Shown: positions 45,397-53,790, counted from the first letter of the stretch. The stretch: DNA of 64,000 nucleotides from Brevibacillus brevis (GCF_001039275.2 NZ_CP030117.1:2666001-2730000); one strand, 5' to 3'. The notes: a model not told the origin generated them from the letters alone. Made by a program: numbers and translations.

Positions 45397-45466
45397 AGGG
45401 CGATACATCCTTTCTAAAATGATAGATAAAGCCTACTTCGTCATGCGAGTAGGCATTCCCTGTTTT

Positions 45467-46756
45467 TTACGCTGGAAAAGTCCGTTCCAAAAACTGAAGA
45501 ACCTCACGCCAAGAGTGCTCGGATGCGTAGGCGTTGTTTTTGGGCGTACCACCATTGAGCTGTGTGCGGGTAGTAGGGATGTAAGGAAAGCGGATTCCAT
45601 GTCCTGTATCCGCGTAACGTAAATGCACCACTGAATGTGCAAACTGATACTCCTTGAGCCGTCGTACTATTTGCTCGCAATGCTCTGCCGCTGGCCACCA
45701 ATGATCGTCATCCGAGGAGAGGAGGAGGATCGGGCCATTGATTTTTTCTACCGGGATTTCGGCATCTTCTAACCACTCACAAGCAGCCCAGGCTTCGGCA
45801 TGGATGTGATCAATCCGTTGACCTGCGTCGAGCCGCTCCTGTGAGACTTTTGTCTGCTCCTCTGTCCATGGCACGAAAGGAAGAGGCTCTCCCTGAAACG
45901 ACCAAGAGGATTGCGGGGAGAACGTGTCTGATCCAGCGAATGCCTTGTCGGTCCCGATAGAAACCGCAGAGCTGGGACTCGAAGCAATAACAGCATGTAC
46001 GTGTTGATCGATCGATGCTGTGACTAATGCCAATTCTGCTCCTTTGGAACGTCCGAATAACGTAATTTTATCAGGATGTACGGAGGGCTGCTGCTGTAGC
46101 CAATGAATGGCGCGTTGAACATATTCAATCGGGATCTGGCGAATATCGTCAGGAAGATCATTGCATTGGAAATAAGCGAGTGCTAGCGCCGGATAGCCGT
46201 GAGAGGCGAACAAAGCAGCGAATTGTGAGCAGGAACCAATTCCACCTTCGCTTCCACCAAGTACGACAATGGCGGGTCTTTGCTCTGTGTGGGGTTTTGA
46301 AAAAAACAGACCGACCAAGCCATGGTCTGTCACTTTCTGTATCGAGACGTCGCGGGAGACAAAAATACGTTTCACGACTGCTTTCGCTACGGGTTTATCG
46401 TAGACTTCTGCCGTTAATTCTATCTCGGTGGAGCGTGGGGTGAACTGAAAGTCGTCCAGGGAATAAGCATGATAAAAACGCATGGTCTGTACATTCATCG
46501 ACCAAAACAACCCCATCGGATCAATTCCTTCATAAGTACCAAACAAAGGGGCTTGAGAAACCAGATCGACTGAGCCATTTTCGTCCGCTTGAAAGATAGC
46601 ATGGGAGGATGCAGTCAAATCTCCTCCAGGTAACCCATTTTTCAGAGTGGCATGAAGGGTGATTAATTGATTCGGGACAAAACCGCTAAGTGTAATGTGG
46701 ACGGGAACATCTATTAAGGCTGTAGCAGGCGTAACTTCAATTTGTGGAAGCATCAT
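45467..46756 (-). CDS. Acyl-CoA thioesterase / BAAT-family hydrolase
   Basis: The protein has 429 aa from the first of two ATGs at 46756, about 10 bases after GGAG. Residues 1-140 form the thioesterase N-terminal (BAAT) beta-domain (IEVTPATALIDVPVHITLSG, then GTYEGIDPMGLFWSM). The C-terminal alpha/beta hydrolase has the nucleophile in LFGRSKGAELAL (Ser, as in thioesterases; Cys is found in the amino-acid transferases), the Asp region SSDDDHWWPA and His in DTGHGIRFPY. It should release fatty acids or other acyl groups from CoA. The gene is divergent from the Rrf2 regulator. Confidence 0.9.
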   Translation of the reverse strand: MMLPQIEVTPATALIDVPVHITLSGFVPNQLITLHATLKNGLPGGDLTASSHAIFQADENGSVDLVSQAPLFGTYEGIDPMGLFWSMNVQTMRFYHAYSLDDFQFTPRSTEIELTAEVYDKPVAKAVVKRIFVSRDVSIQKVTDHGLVGLFFSKPHTEQRPAIVVLGGSEGGIGSCSQFAALFASHGYPALALAYFQCNDLPDDIRQIPIEYVQRAIHWLQQQPSVHPDKITLFGRSKGAELALVTASIDQHVHAVIASSPSSAVSIGTDKAFAGSDTFSPQSSWSFQGEPLPFVPWTEEQTKVSQERLDAGQRIDHIHAEAWAACEWLEDAEIPVEKINGPILLLSSDDDHWWPAAEHCEQIVRRLKEYQFAHSVVHLRYADTGHGIRFPYIPTTRTQLNGGTPKNNAYASEHSWREVLQFLERTFPA

Positions 46757-46856
46757 TTTTGTCAACACTCCTTCCAGATTACGGGAACACTTGACACAGT
46801 CATTATAGTAGAATGAATAAAAGTTCGACGAGACGAAATGTGACGGTATGGTTAAC

Positions 46857-46886
46857 TTGACTTCTTGCATGGGGTGTAACTATAAT
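46857..46886 (+). promoter_or_regulatory. Sigma-A promoter of the Rrf2 gene
   Basis: TTGACT and TATAAT are separated by 18 bases. The -10 is perfect and sits 26 bases before the start codon. Confidence 0.8.
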
Positions 46887-46911
46887 CATTACAACGAAAG
46901 GGTGACAACGT

Positions 46912-47352
46912 ATGAAAATCAGCAGCCGTTTCTCCATTGCGGTCCACATCTTATCACTGCTTTCCATTGATTCTAATTCGCATTGTACTTCCGAATGGAT
47001 CGCAGGTAGTGTGAATACGAATCCGGTCGTGATCCGACGTGTGCTGGGGCTGTTGAAGAAGGCTGGGCTCGTGAACGTACGTGCCGGAGCTGGCGGCGCT
47101 TCTCTCGCCAAGGAACTGGATCAAATCACGCTTCTGGAGATTTACCGTGCAGTTGATGTCGTGGAAGAAGGGCAACTTTTTCACATCCATGAGCAACCGA
47201 ATCCCGATTGTCCAGTGGGAGCGAATATACAGTTTGTGTTGGAGTTGATTCTGACCCGTGCGCAGCATGCCATGGAGGAGATTTTGGGCGGAGTGAAAAT
47301 GTCCGAGCTCGTAGATAACCTACGTCAAAAAATAACGGAAAAAGCGCAGTAA
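46912..47352 (+). CDS. Rrf2-family transcriptional regulator (YwnA-like)
   Basis: The protein has 146 aa. A winged helix at the N-terminus (SSRFSIAVHILSLL, SEWIAGSVNTNPVVIRRVLG, LVNVRAGAGGASLAKELDQI) covers residues 1-80. A C-terminal helix with LRQKITEKAQ follows. The three-Cys iron-sulfur loop of IscR or NsrR is absent, with only one Cys (NPDCPVGA) at that place. It therefore probably senses something other than through a cluster, as in the YwnA/HypR group. Divergent from the thioesterase gene. Confidence 0.9.
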   Translation: MKISSRFSIAVHILSLLSIDSNSHCTSEWIAGSVNTNPVVIRRVLGLLKKAGLVNVRAGAGGASLAKELDQITLLEIYRAVDVVEEGQLFHIHEQPNPDCPVGANIQFVLELILTRAQHAMEEILGGVKMSELVDNLRQKITEKAQ

Positions 47353-47356
47353 GAAC

Positions 47357-47388
47357 AAAAATGCCCTTGCGTAAGCGAGGGCATTTTT
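47357..47388. terminator. Rho-independent terminator
   Basis: An 11-bp stem, AAAAATGCCCT against AGGGCATTTTT, usable on both strands between rrf2 and ada. Confidence 0.88.
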
Positions 47389-47478
47389 GCGTGTAAGGAG
47401 TGTCGGCATCCATTTGGACGAGAGGCACTGCTCATCCGGACTGACGGGCTATTTTCTTCTCTTTCCAGCTATCTTTCT

Positions 47479-48534
47479 TTAATTGCGGCAGAGTGTTTCT
47501 TTTTCATGATGAAGCAGCCAGCGCTTGCGTGAAAGTCCTCCTCCGTACCCACCCAAATCACCATTGGAGTTGATGACACGGTGACAAGGAATGACAATCG
47601 CCAACTGATTCGCACCATTTGCTTGCGCGACAGCACGAAAAGCGCTTGGTTTCCCAATAGCTGCTGCAACATCGGAATAGGATGAAGTTTGACCGGGGAG
47701 GATCGTTTGTAAATGCTCCCAGACCATTCTTTGAAAAGGCGATCCGCTCAAAAACAAAGGCGTTGTAAATTGAGTTAGCTTTCCGTCAAAATACTCCTCT
47801 AATTCACGCTCAATGGAACGGATTGGCGCTGTGGAACCAGGGATGATCGCAGACTTCGTTCTTAGTCTAAGTCGTTCAACTTCTCGTTCCAAGCCGCGGC
47901 GGTCAACGAATTCAAGTAGATAGAGCGCTTCTTCATCCGCGATGGCTATCATCGGACCGAGTCTTGTATCCAGCCACGATGCTTTTAAGACATGATGATC
48001 GCCAAGAAGAGTAGGTGCTGCCCCCATGATTCGTGCAAATGCGTCTCGAAAACCACTGCTGGACTCGTACCCGGAGGATAGTTGGGCATCGATGATTGCT
48101 TTTCCTTCTCTGATTTCTTTCAACGCAATTCCCATACGTCGCGCCCTTGCATATTCGACAAACGTCATACCAAAACGCTTTTTGAATTGGCGACGCGCTG
48201 TTACAGCGTCCACGGATAATCGTTGAAAGTCTTTTTCCGTCCACCGTTGCTCGGGGTTCTCTTCTACAGCGTTTACTAGCAGACGCACGAGCTCTGAAAC
48301 ATGATTGGGATGTGAAAGCGGACGGCAGCGCTGGCAGGGCCGGAATGAGGCCAGAAGTGCTTGTTTGGCATGATCAAAAAACTCGCAATTAACAAACTTA
48401 GGTTTTCTTGCTGGACATGTCGGTCGACAGAATACGCCGGTAGTCTTGACTCCAACAAAAAAGACACCTTCATATTCTGAATTTTTATCCAGTAATGCCT
48501 GATAATACTCGGACTTCATCTCGGCCGATATCAT
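47479..48534 (-). CDS. ada: Bifunctional Ada: methylphosphotriester-DNA and O6-methylguanine-DNA methyltransferase/transcription activator
   Basis: The protein has 351 aa from the ATG at 48534, behind GGAGGGGG. Residues 10-80 are the zinc Ada domain with the methyl-acceptor Cys in GVFCRPTCPARKP and PCQRC. An AraC-type helix-turn-helix follows (about 90-180). The C-terminal AGT domain (about 265-350) has the acceptor Cys in AIVIPCHRVI and GGYGGGLSRK. It repairs alkylated DNA and activates its own regulon when methylated. It is divergent from the eut genes. Confidence 0.95.
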   Translation of the reverse strand: MISAEMKSEYYQALLDKNSEYEGVFFVGVKTTGVFCRPTCPARKPKFVNCEFFDHAKQALLASFRPCQRCRPLSHPNHVSELVRLLVNAVEENPEQRWTEKDFQRLSVDAVTARRQFKKRFGMTFVEYARARRMGIALKEIREGKAIIDAQLSSGYESSSGFRDAFARIMGAAPTLLGDHHVLKASWLDTRLGPMIAIADEEALYLLEFVDRRGLEREVERLRLRTKSAIIPGSTAPIRSIERELEEYFDGKLTQFTTPLFLSGSPFQRMVWEHLQTILPGQTSSYSDVAAAIGKPSAFRAVAQANGANQLAIVIPCHRVINSNGDLGGYGGGLSRKRWLLHHEKETLCRN

Positions 48535-48754
48535 TCTTTTCCCCCTCCATTTTTCTATTTTCATTGTATCGCTCACCCAAAATGGCTGCAGCCGAAAATC
48601 GTACATTGATTTTTAAAAAGCGGAGACAGGCACAGTCGAGAAGCGTACCGTAAGAGGGGCGGTTTTAGGAGAAACGAATGGCTCTTGGACTGGATTTAAG
48701 CTGGAATTAGCCAGAAAATATAGATATAATAGACGTATTCAGAAATATGCGATA

Positions 48755-48774
48755 AGCCGACAACGGCGTCGGTT
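48755..48774 (+). promoter_or_regulatory. Hairpin with ANTAR-type hexaloop upstream of the receiver gene
   Basis: AGCCGAC pairs with GTCGGTT around the six-base loop AACGGC (A at position 1, G at position 4). The loop is identical to the one in the hairpin before eutB. It may be one half of an ANTAR RNA-binding site. No terminator follows it closely. Confidence 0.4.
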
Positions 48775-48833
48775 GCGTATGGAAATGATGAGCAGTTGGC
48801 ACGTCCGTTCAATGGTGATCGGGAGGTGGAGTA

Positions 48834-49208
48834 TTGCGTCAGCATTATCGAGTCATCATCATAGACGACGACCCCATAACGCGTATGGACCTGGTCGAAA
48901 TGTTGCAAGAGCAGGGATATAACGTCGTAGCTGAAGGAAAAAACGGCAAAGAGGCCGTTCGATTGACGCAAATGTGGAACCCGCATCTCATTATTATGGA
49001 TGTCAAAATGCCAATTATGGACGGTTTGACAGCGACTGGGATTATCCGAGAGCATTCGGACGCGGCTATTCTTCTCTTGACTGCTTACAGTCAAAAGGAC
49101 ATGGTCATGCAAGCCAAAGCGAAAGGGATATGTGCCTATCTGGTCAAACCCGTCATGGAAGAAGAACTGCTACCGGCAGTGGAGTTCGTGCTTACGGGCA
49201 AACAATGA
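48834..49208 (+). CDS. Receiver-only response regulator, EutV-like but lacking the ANTAR domain
   Basis: The protein has 124 aa from the TTG at 48834, directly after GGGAGGTGG. The receiver domain is complete: DDDP near residue 11, phospho-acceptor Asp in LIIMDVKMP (about 55), LTAYS and Lys in YLVKPV (about 104). The sequence is like receivers of ANTAR regulators such as EutV and AmiR. The protein stops where the ANTAR helices should begin, and none of the frames to 49346 encodes them. It precedes eutB by 138 bases, suggesting ethanolamine control. No cognate kinase gene lies nearby. Confidence 0.85.
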   Translation: MRQHYRVIIIDDDPITRMDLVEMLQEQGYNVVAEGKNGKEAVRLTQMWNPHLIIMDVKMPIMDGLTATGIIREHSDAAILLLTAYSQKDMVMQAKAKGICAYLVKPVMEEELLPAVEFVLTGKQ

Positions 49209-49233
49209 ACGCAAAAAAGTGAATCGTAGGAAG

Positions 49234-49246
49234 AGCAACGGCGCTT
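49234..49246 (+). promoter_or_regulatory. EutV/ANTAR-type antiterminator hairpin before eutB
   Basis: AGCAACGGCGCTT matches 12 of 13 positions of the EutV target AGCAANGRRGCUY as I remember it. It folds as AGC-AACGGC-GCT. Its 3' half (GCGCTT) is also the 5' arm of the following terminator, so the two structures exclude one another. Confidence 0.6.
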
Positions 49247-49290
49247 GGACCAAGGCGAGCATTTCGTCTTATGTTTCGAAGCGCTTTTTT
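49241..49290 (+). terminator. Regulated intrinsic terminator upstream of eutB
   Basis: GCGCTT (49241-49246) pairs with AAGCGC (49279-49284), followed by six T. The loop is long, with an inner CGA/TCG pairing. It should stop transcription before eutBC unless the overlapping hairpin is stabilised. Confidence 0.6.
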
Positions 49291-49346
49291 ACGTTCCATG
49301 AGATAGAGTTTACGGAAAGTTGAAAAGAAAGTGAGTGAAGCTAGAG

Positions 49347-50708
49347 ATGAAATTGGCTTGCATTGTACGTAAACAGCATTACCAGTTTACTTCGGTTCGT
49401 GATGTATTGGCAAAAGCGAGTGAAGAAAAGTCTGGCGATCACATGAGTAAACTAGCAGCCAATTCCGCACTGGAGCGAATGGCGGCCAAAGTCGTATTAA
49501 GCGAAATGCAACTTCGTGATATCTATGAAAATCCAGTCATTCCGTACGAAAACGACGAAGTGACACGGATCATTTATGATGATATCAATCTCTCTATTTA
49601 CGATGAGATTAAAAATTGGACAGTAGGGGAGCTACGGGAGTACATCTTGTCGTTTTCCACAGGAATGCCTGAGCTCACAAGAATTAGCCGTGGACTCACT
49701 AGCGAGATGATTTCCGCTACGGCCAAGCTGATGTCCAGCATTGACCTAGTCATGGCCTCACAAAAAATGAAGCATCAAGCCTACTGCAATACACTAATTG
49801 GCGAGCCGGGAAGACTGGCGTTCCGTTGCCAGCCGAATCACCCCATCGATGATCCCGATGGCATTTTGGCTTCGATGAAGGAAGGCTTGTCTTATGGATC
49901 AGGCGACGCTGTCATTGGAATTAACCCCAATAATGATTCCGTTGAAAGCGTTACCAAGCTCTTGAAAATGACACATGATTTTATGCAAAAGTGGGAAATT
50001 CCTACGCAAAACTGCGTACTGGCGCATATCACGACACAGATGCAGGCTCTTCGCGGCGGTGCACCTATTTCCTTGATGTTCCAAAGTTTGGCAGGTTCAC
50101 AACGGGCGAATGATGCGTTTGGCGTGAACAAGGAGATTTTGGATGAGGCAATGGATTTGATGCTCCGAAAAGGTACAGCATCGGGACCAAACGTCATGTA
50201 TTTTGAGACAGGGCAAGGCTCTGAAGTGTCACTGGATTCCCATGAAGGGGTCGATATGCAGACGCTGGAAGCGCGTACGTACGGTTTTTGCCGTCACTGG
50301 AAGCCGTTCATGGTCAATAACGTTTCTGGCTTTATCGGACCAGAAACCCTTTATGATGGCAGACAGATGATTCGTGCCGATCTGGAGGACTTGTTCATGG
50401 GCAAGCTGCATGGTTTGCCGATGGGAATCGCTCCGACTTATACGAATCACATGTATGCAGATCAGAATGACCAGGAAATTGCAGGGATGCTGACGACCTT
50501 GGCTGGGGCGAATTTTTATATGGGCGTACCCGGTGGGGACGATGTCATGCTCAGTTACCAAGATACGAGCTATCATGATGACGCCAGCTACCGCGAGCTA
50601 TTGGGACTGCGACCTCTCCGGGAATTCGAGAAATGGTTGGAAAAAATGGGCATTATGGAAAATGGTCGTTTGACAGAGCGTGCAGGCGATTTAACCATTT
50701 TTGACTAA
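49347..50708 (+). CDS. eutB: Ethanolamine ammonia-lyase large subunit
   Basis: The protein has 453 aa from the ATG at 49347, the length of E. coli EutB. The in-frame GTG at 49335 would add four residues. Sequence hallmarks are FTSVRDVLAKASEEKSGD, GEPGRLAFRCQPNHP, INPNNDSVESVTKLL, FETGQGSEVS and PTYTNHMYADQNDQE (substrate-binding region). It is the catalytic TIM-barrel subunit of the adenosylcobalamin enzyme that converts ethanolamine to acetaldehyde and ammonia. eutC follows after 20 bases. No microcompartment genes are present. Confidence 0.96.
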   Translation: MKLACIVRKQHYQFTSVRDVLAKASEEKSGDHMSKLAANSALERMAAKVVLSEMQLRDIYENPVIPYENDEVTRIIYDDINLSIYDEIKNWTVGELREYILSFSTGMPELTRISRGLTSEMISATAKLMSSIDLVMASQKMKHQAYCNTLIGEPGRLAFRCQPNHPIDDPDGILASMKEGLSYGSGDAVIGINPNNDSVESVTKLLKMTHDFMQKWEIPTQNCVLAHITTQMQALRGGAPISLMFQSLAGSQRANDAFGVNKEILDEAMDLMLRKGTASGPNVMYFETGQGSEVSLDSHEGVDMQTLEARTYGFCRHWKPFMVNNVSGFIGPETLYDGRQMIRADLEDLFMGKLHGLPMGIAPTYTNHMYADQNDQEIAGMLTTLAGANFYMGVPGGDDVMLSYQDTSYHDDASYRELLGLRPLREFEKWLEKMGIMENGRLTERAGDLTIFD

Positions 50709-50728
50709 CGAGTGGGGAGGGAAGCAAG

Positions 50729-51562
50729 ATGAAACAGATCAATATGGACGACTTGGTTCAGCGCGTAATCGATGAGCTATCCAAAAAAGGTCAAGGAGTT
50801 ATTCATTTTCCTGAGCAAAAGCAATGCGGAGTCATGAACCCAAACAATCCAGAAGCATTGGAGCTAGCGATGAAACGAACACCGGCTCGCATCGGAATCG
50901 GGCGGGCGGGGACCCGGATGAAGACGGGAAGCTACCTCCAATTTCGGATTGATCAGGCAGCAGCACGCGATGCGGTCATGAAAACCATCAGTCCGGAGCT
51001 GATCGAGAGCCTGCAGCTACCTGTCCTTCATTCAAGAGCGACGAGCATGGAGGAGTATTTAATGAACCTCGACTCCGGACGGATGCTATCAGATGAATCC
51101 GCTCGCTGGCTGGAGCAGAATGGGGATAAAAACAAAGACGTGCAAATCGTCATCTCGGACGGACTGAGCACCTCTGCATGTGAGGCGACCATTCCAGACC
51201 TATTGCCTGCATTGATGCAGGGATTGTCCATGCGAAACATCAGTGTTGGGAAACCAGTGTTTATTCATAAAGGCCGCGTTTGGATTCAGGATCAGGTCGC
51301 GTCCATCGTCAATTGCAAGGTTGTCATTTCCTTGATCGGGGAAAGACCGGGGCTTGCGACGGCAGAAAGTCTCAGTGCTTACATGATTTACAAACCGGAT
51401 GCTAATACGGTAGAATCGGATCGTACGGTTATTTCTAATATTCATAAGGGCGGCACACTACCGATTGAAGCGGGTGCTTACCTTGCAGAGCTTTTGGAGG
51501 AAATTTTGAAGTACCAGGCGAGTGGAGTGAAATTATCACAGCTTCGGGCAATTAACGGGTAG
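50729..51562 (+). CDS. eutC: Ethanolamine ammonia-lyase small subunit
   Basis: The protein has 277 aa, somewhat shorter than the enterobacterial form. Hallmarks are RTPARIGIGRAGTRMKTGSY, FRIDQAAARDAV, VISDGLSTSACEATIPDLL, LIGERPGLATAESLSAYM and the end IHKGGTLPIEAGAYLAEL. It binds cobalamin with EutB. Start ATG behind GGGGAGGGAAG. With no eutA gene nearby, the reactivase must be encoded elsewhere or be absent. Confidence 0.95.
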   Translation: MKQINMDDLVQRVIDELSKKGQGVIHFPEQKQCGVMNPNNPEALELAMKRTPARIGIGRAGTRMKTGSYLQFRIDQAAARDAVMKTISPELIESLQLPVLHSRATSMEEYLMNLDSGRMLSDESARWLEQNGDKNKDVQIVISDGLSTSACEATIPDLLPALMQGLSMRNISVGKPVFIHKGRVWIQDQVASIVNCKVVISLIGERPGLATAESLSAYMIYKPDANTVESDRTVISNIHKGGTLPIEAGAYLAELLEEILKYQASGVKLSQLRAING

Positions 51563-51638
51563 ATTCCCACTGGCGCTTCCTCCTGTCTTGCACTAGAATA
51601 CATAGAAGATAACCAATTTCTATGAGGAGTTGCTACGC

Positions 51639-51848
51639 ATGACGGAGCCAAACCAAAACGAAAAAGAAACCACTGAGCAAAAGCCTGGGAAGATCAGCCT
51701 GCAAGAGGCGATGAAGCGCAAAATGGCGGAAAAGAAACAAGCGCAAGCACAGGCTAATAACCCAATGAATCAAAAGGCGAAAAATCAATCGATGAAAAGC
51801 CAGCTCACAAAAAAACCAAACAATCAACGCAGACGTATGGGCGTATAG
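51639..51848 (+). CDS. Small Lys/Gln/Asn-rich protein, 69 aa
   Basis: The ATG at 51639 follows GAGGAG by 9 bases. The product is highly charged and low in complexity: repeated Lys, Gln and Asn with Ala (KKQAQAQANNPMNQKAKNQS) and a basic end RRRMGV. It is probably disordered. A strong hairpin follows. No family was recognised. Confidence 0.6.
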   Translation: MTEPNQNEKETTEQKPGKISLQEAMKRKMAEKKQAQAQANNPMNQKAKNQSMKSQLTKKPNNQRRRMGV

Positions 51849-51867
51849 CTTCGAATGAAGCAAGGCA

Positions 51868-51910
51868 AAAAGGGAATGTGCAGCAAGATCAGGCTGCAGA
51901 TTCCTTTTTT
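51868..51910 (+). terminator. Rho-independent terminator
   Basis: AAGGGAAT-TGCAG pairs with CTGCA-ATTCCTT, followed by a T run. Confidence 0.8.
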
Positions 51911-51976
51911 GTATGATCATTTATACAGATTGCTCTTCAAATTTTTTAAAGGTATCGATGAACCAACAAAGCTGGC

Positions 51977-52187
51977 GAGAAGAAAAAGCACAGGGCTCGT
52001 AGACCTTGACAACGCCTACCCAGTCGGAACTTCAAAAAGGGGACCACGTTTGTCGAACACGTCTCCTCTGAGAAACTTCCGCCCGTAGGGTGGCTTTGGC
52101 TCGACGGTCCCCTTTTTGAAGTGGAGACGTCCAGTCAATCCCCCAACTGGCGTGTCAATGTCGTAGAGACTTGTGCTTTTTCTTCTC
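51977..52187. repeat. Nested imperfect inverted repeat of about 210 bp
   Basis: The outer arms GAGAAGAAAAAGCACA (51977-51992) and its exact complement (52172-52187) enclose inner arms CTTCAAAAAGGGGACC (52030-52045) and complement (52106-52121). Between them lie further partly matching segments (TTGACA-ACGCC against GGCG-TGTCAA). No gene lies inside. It could be a MITE-like element or a large RNA structure upstream of the WYL regulator. Confidence 0.75.
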
Positions 52188-52222
52188 CTCCACTATGTTG
52201 ACTCAAAAAAACGGAGGAGATC

Positions 52223-53152
52223 ATGAAGGTAGAACGACTACTCGCTATTGTCATCATGCTGTTGAATAAGCGTCGTGTGAGTGCTCGTGAGCTATCCGAC
52301 CACTTTGAAGTATCCTTGCGTACGGTCTATCGGGATTTGGAAACCATTAACGCAGCAGGGATTCCGATCGTAGCTTACCCCGGGGCAAGCGGCGGATACG
52401 AAATCATGGAGAATTTCACGATCGATCGGCAATACTTATCCTTGGACGAGCTGGTCGCGGTTATTGCTGCCCTAAAAGGGGTTCATTCCTCCACAGACGA
52501 TAAGCAAATCGGACAGCTTCTGGAAAAAATAAAAGCGTTGCTCACCACTGCACCATCCTCTCTGCAAGGAAGTGCACATCCCGTTGTTTACGACTTTAAT
52601 CCGTGGGGCAGTACACCTGCGATCGCCGAAAAAGTAAACAAGCTGCGGGAAGCCATCGAGAAGAGACTTCGTGTGCGGATCACCTATACGAAAATACAAG
52701 GCGATGCGACAGAACGCACCATTGAGCCTGTCACACTAATTATCAAGGGGTATGTGTGGTACGTGTATGGCTATTGTTTACAGCGCCAGGAGGATCGGCT
52801 GTTTCGCTTGTCACGGATTGCAGACATGTCTGTGCTGACAGAGGAGTTTTCGCCTCGCCCGTATCATGTAGATAAACTGGAATGGCTCGAAGAATGGTAT
52901 ACAGCAGAGCGCATTTCTCTTGTCCTCGAATTTGCGTCGCGTGTACATGTAAGAGTACGGGATATGTTTGCGCCAGAAACAATAGAGACCATGCAGGATG
53001 GCTCGATGCTGGTACGAACGAAGATGCCAGACGATGAGTGGTTAACGGGTATGCTGCTTAGCTTTGGCGATACCTTGTGTGTACATGAGCCTCCCCATGT
53101 AAGACAGCGAATTGGTGATGCTGTAAAAAGAATGGCGAAACTTTATGAATAA
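52223..53152 (+). CDS. HTH-WYL domain transcriptional regulator (YobV-like)
   Basis: The protein has 309 aa, with GGAGGAG 4 bases before the ATG. A DeoR-like HTH lies at residues 1-60 (LNKRRVSARELSDHFEVSLRTVYRDLETI) and a WYL domain at about 140-215 (WYVYGYCLQRQEDRLFRLSRI). A C-terminal WCX extension follows. WYL domains bind small ligands or nucleic acids. The next gene is an effector-binding-domain protein, the same pairing as yobV-yobU of B. subtilis. Confidence 0.9.
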   Translation: MKVERLLAIVIMLLNKRRVSARELSDHFEVSLRTVYRDLETINAAGIPIVAYPGASGGYEIMENFTIDRQYLSLDELVAVIAALKGVHSSTDDKQIGQLLEKIKALLTTAPSSLQGSAHPVVYDFNPWGSTPAIAEKVNKLREAIEKRLRVRITYTKIQGDATERTIEPVTLIIKGYVWYVYGYCLQRQEDRLFRLSRIADMSVLTEEFSPRPYHVDKLEWLEEWYTAERISLVLEFASRVHVRVRDMFAPETIETMQDGSMLVRTKMPDDEWLTGMLLSFGDTLCVHEPPHVRQRIGDAVKRMAKLYE

Positions 53153-53235
53153 TCGTTGGAACGTTGACAGATAGTTGTCAGGGTATGGTCGTTATACTAA
53201 GTCATGTAAACAAACTTCTTACAGGAGCGTGGTTA

Positions 53236-53730
53236 ATGATGAACCCAACGATTGTCAAACTGGATGAAATGCGTATAGCAGGCTTGCAAATCCGGACAAC
53301 TAATGAGGCGGAATGCGGACCGAATGCGAAAATTGGGGCACTGTGGCAGCGTTATTATCAAGAAGAGCATCCCTTCAAAACTCCCCATCAAAAAGAGCCG
53401 GGTGTTGTGCTGGGCGTGTATTGCGATTACGAAAGTGACGAGAAAGGCGAGTACTCCTTGTTAGTAGGAACCGTTGTAGAAAAGAACGGTGAGCTTCCTG
53501 CTGAGCTCACTGTCAAGACTCTGCCGGCTTCTACCTACGCTGTATTTACGAGTCGCGTAGGCCCGATGGTAGAGGTTGTGATGGAAGCGTGGGCGAAGGT
53601 GTGGGAGTGGTCCAATCAACCGGGGAACAAGCGGACTTTTACCGGAGATTTCGAACGATATGACGGAGTGCGCTGCGCTGATCCCAACAACGCGCAAGTG
53701 GATTTGTACATCGCGATCGCACAAGAATAA
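53236..53730 (+). CDS. GyrI-like/effector-binding-domain protein (YobU-like)
   Basis: The protein has 164 aa from the first of two ATGs at 53236, 8 bases after AGGAG. It looks like a stand-alone AraC-type effector-binding (GyrI-like) domain: LDEMRIAGLQIRTTNEAE, then LPASTYAVFTSRVG, then FERYDGVRCADPNNAQVDLY. Such proteins bind bulky ligands and may act as ligand carriers, toxin modulators or hydrolases. It pairs with the preceding WYL regulator. Confidence 0.82.
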   Translation: MMNPTIVKLDEMRIAGLQIRTTNEAECGPNAKIGALWQRYYQEEHPFKTPHQKEPGVVLGVYCDYESDEKGEYSLLVGTVVEKNGELPAELTVKTLPASTYAVFTSRVGPMVEVVMEAWAKVWEWSNQPGNKRTFTGDFERYDGVRCADPNNAQVDLYIAIAQE

Positions 53731-53751
53731 CCATGCAACAAATCATACACG

Positions 53752-53790
53752 CAGTCGTAGTCGATCAGGCTACGACTGTTTTGCTTTTTT
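53752..53790 (+). terminator. Rho-independent terminator
   Basis: CAGTCGTAG pairs perfectly with CTACGACTG, followed by TTTTGCTTTTTT. Confidence 0.88.

Noticed and set aside
48775-48833. A second ANTAR hairpin with terminator directly before the receiver gene
   Set aside because: No second A1/G4 hexaloop and no stem plus T run were found between the first hairpin and the start codon.
49209-49346. Frameshifted ANTAR domain after the receiver gene
   Set aside because: None of the three forward frames contains ANTAR-like helices, and the space is taken by the hairpin and terminator.
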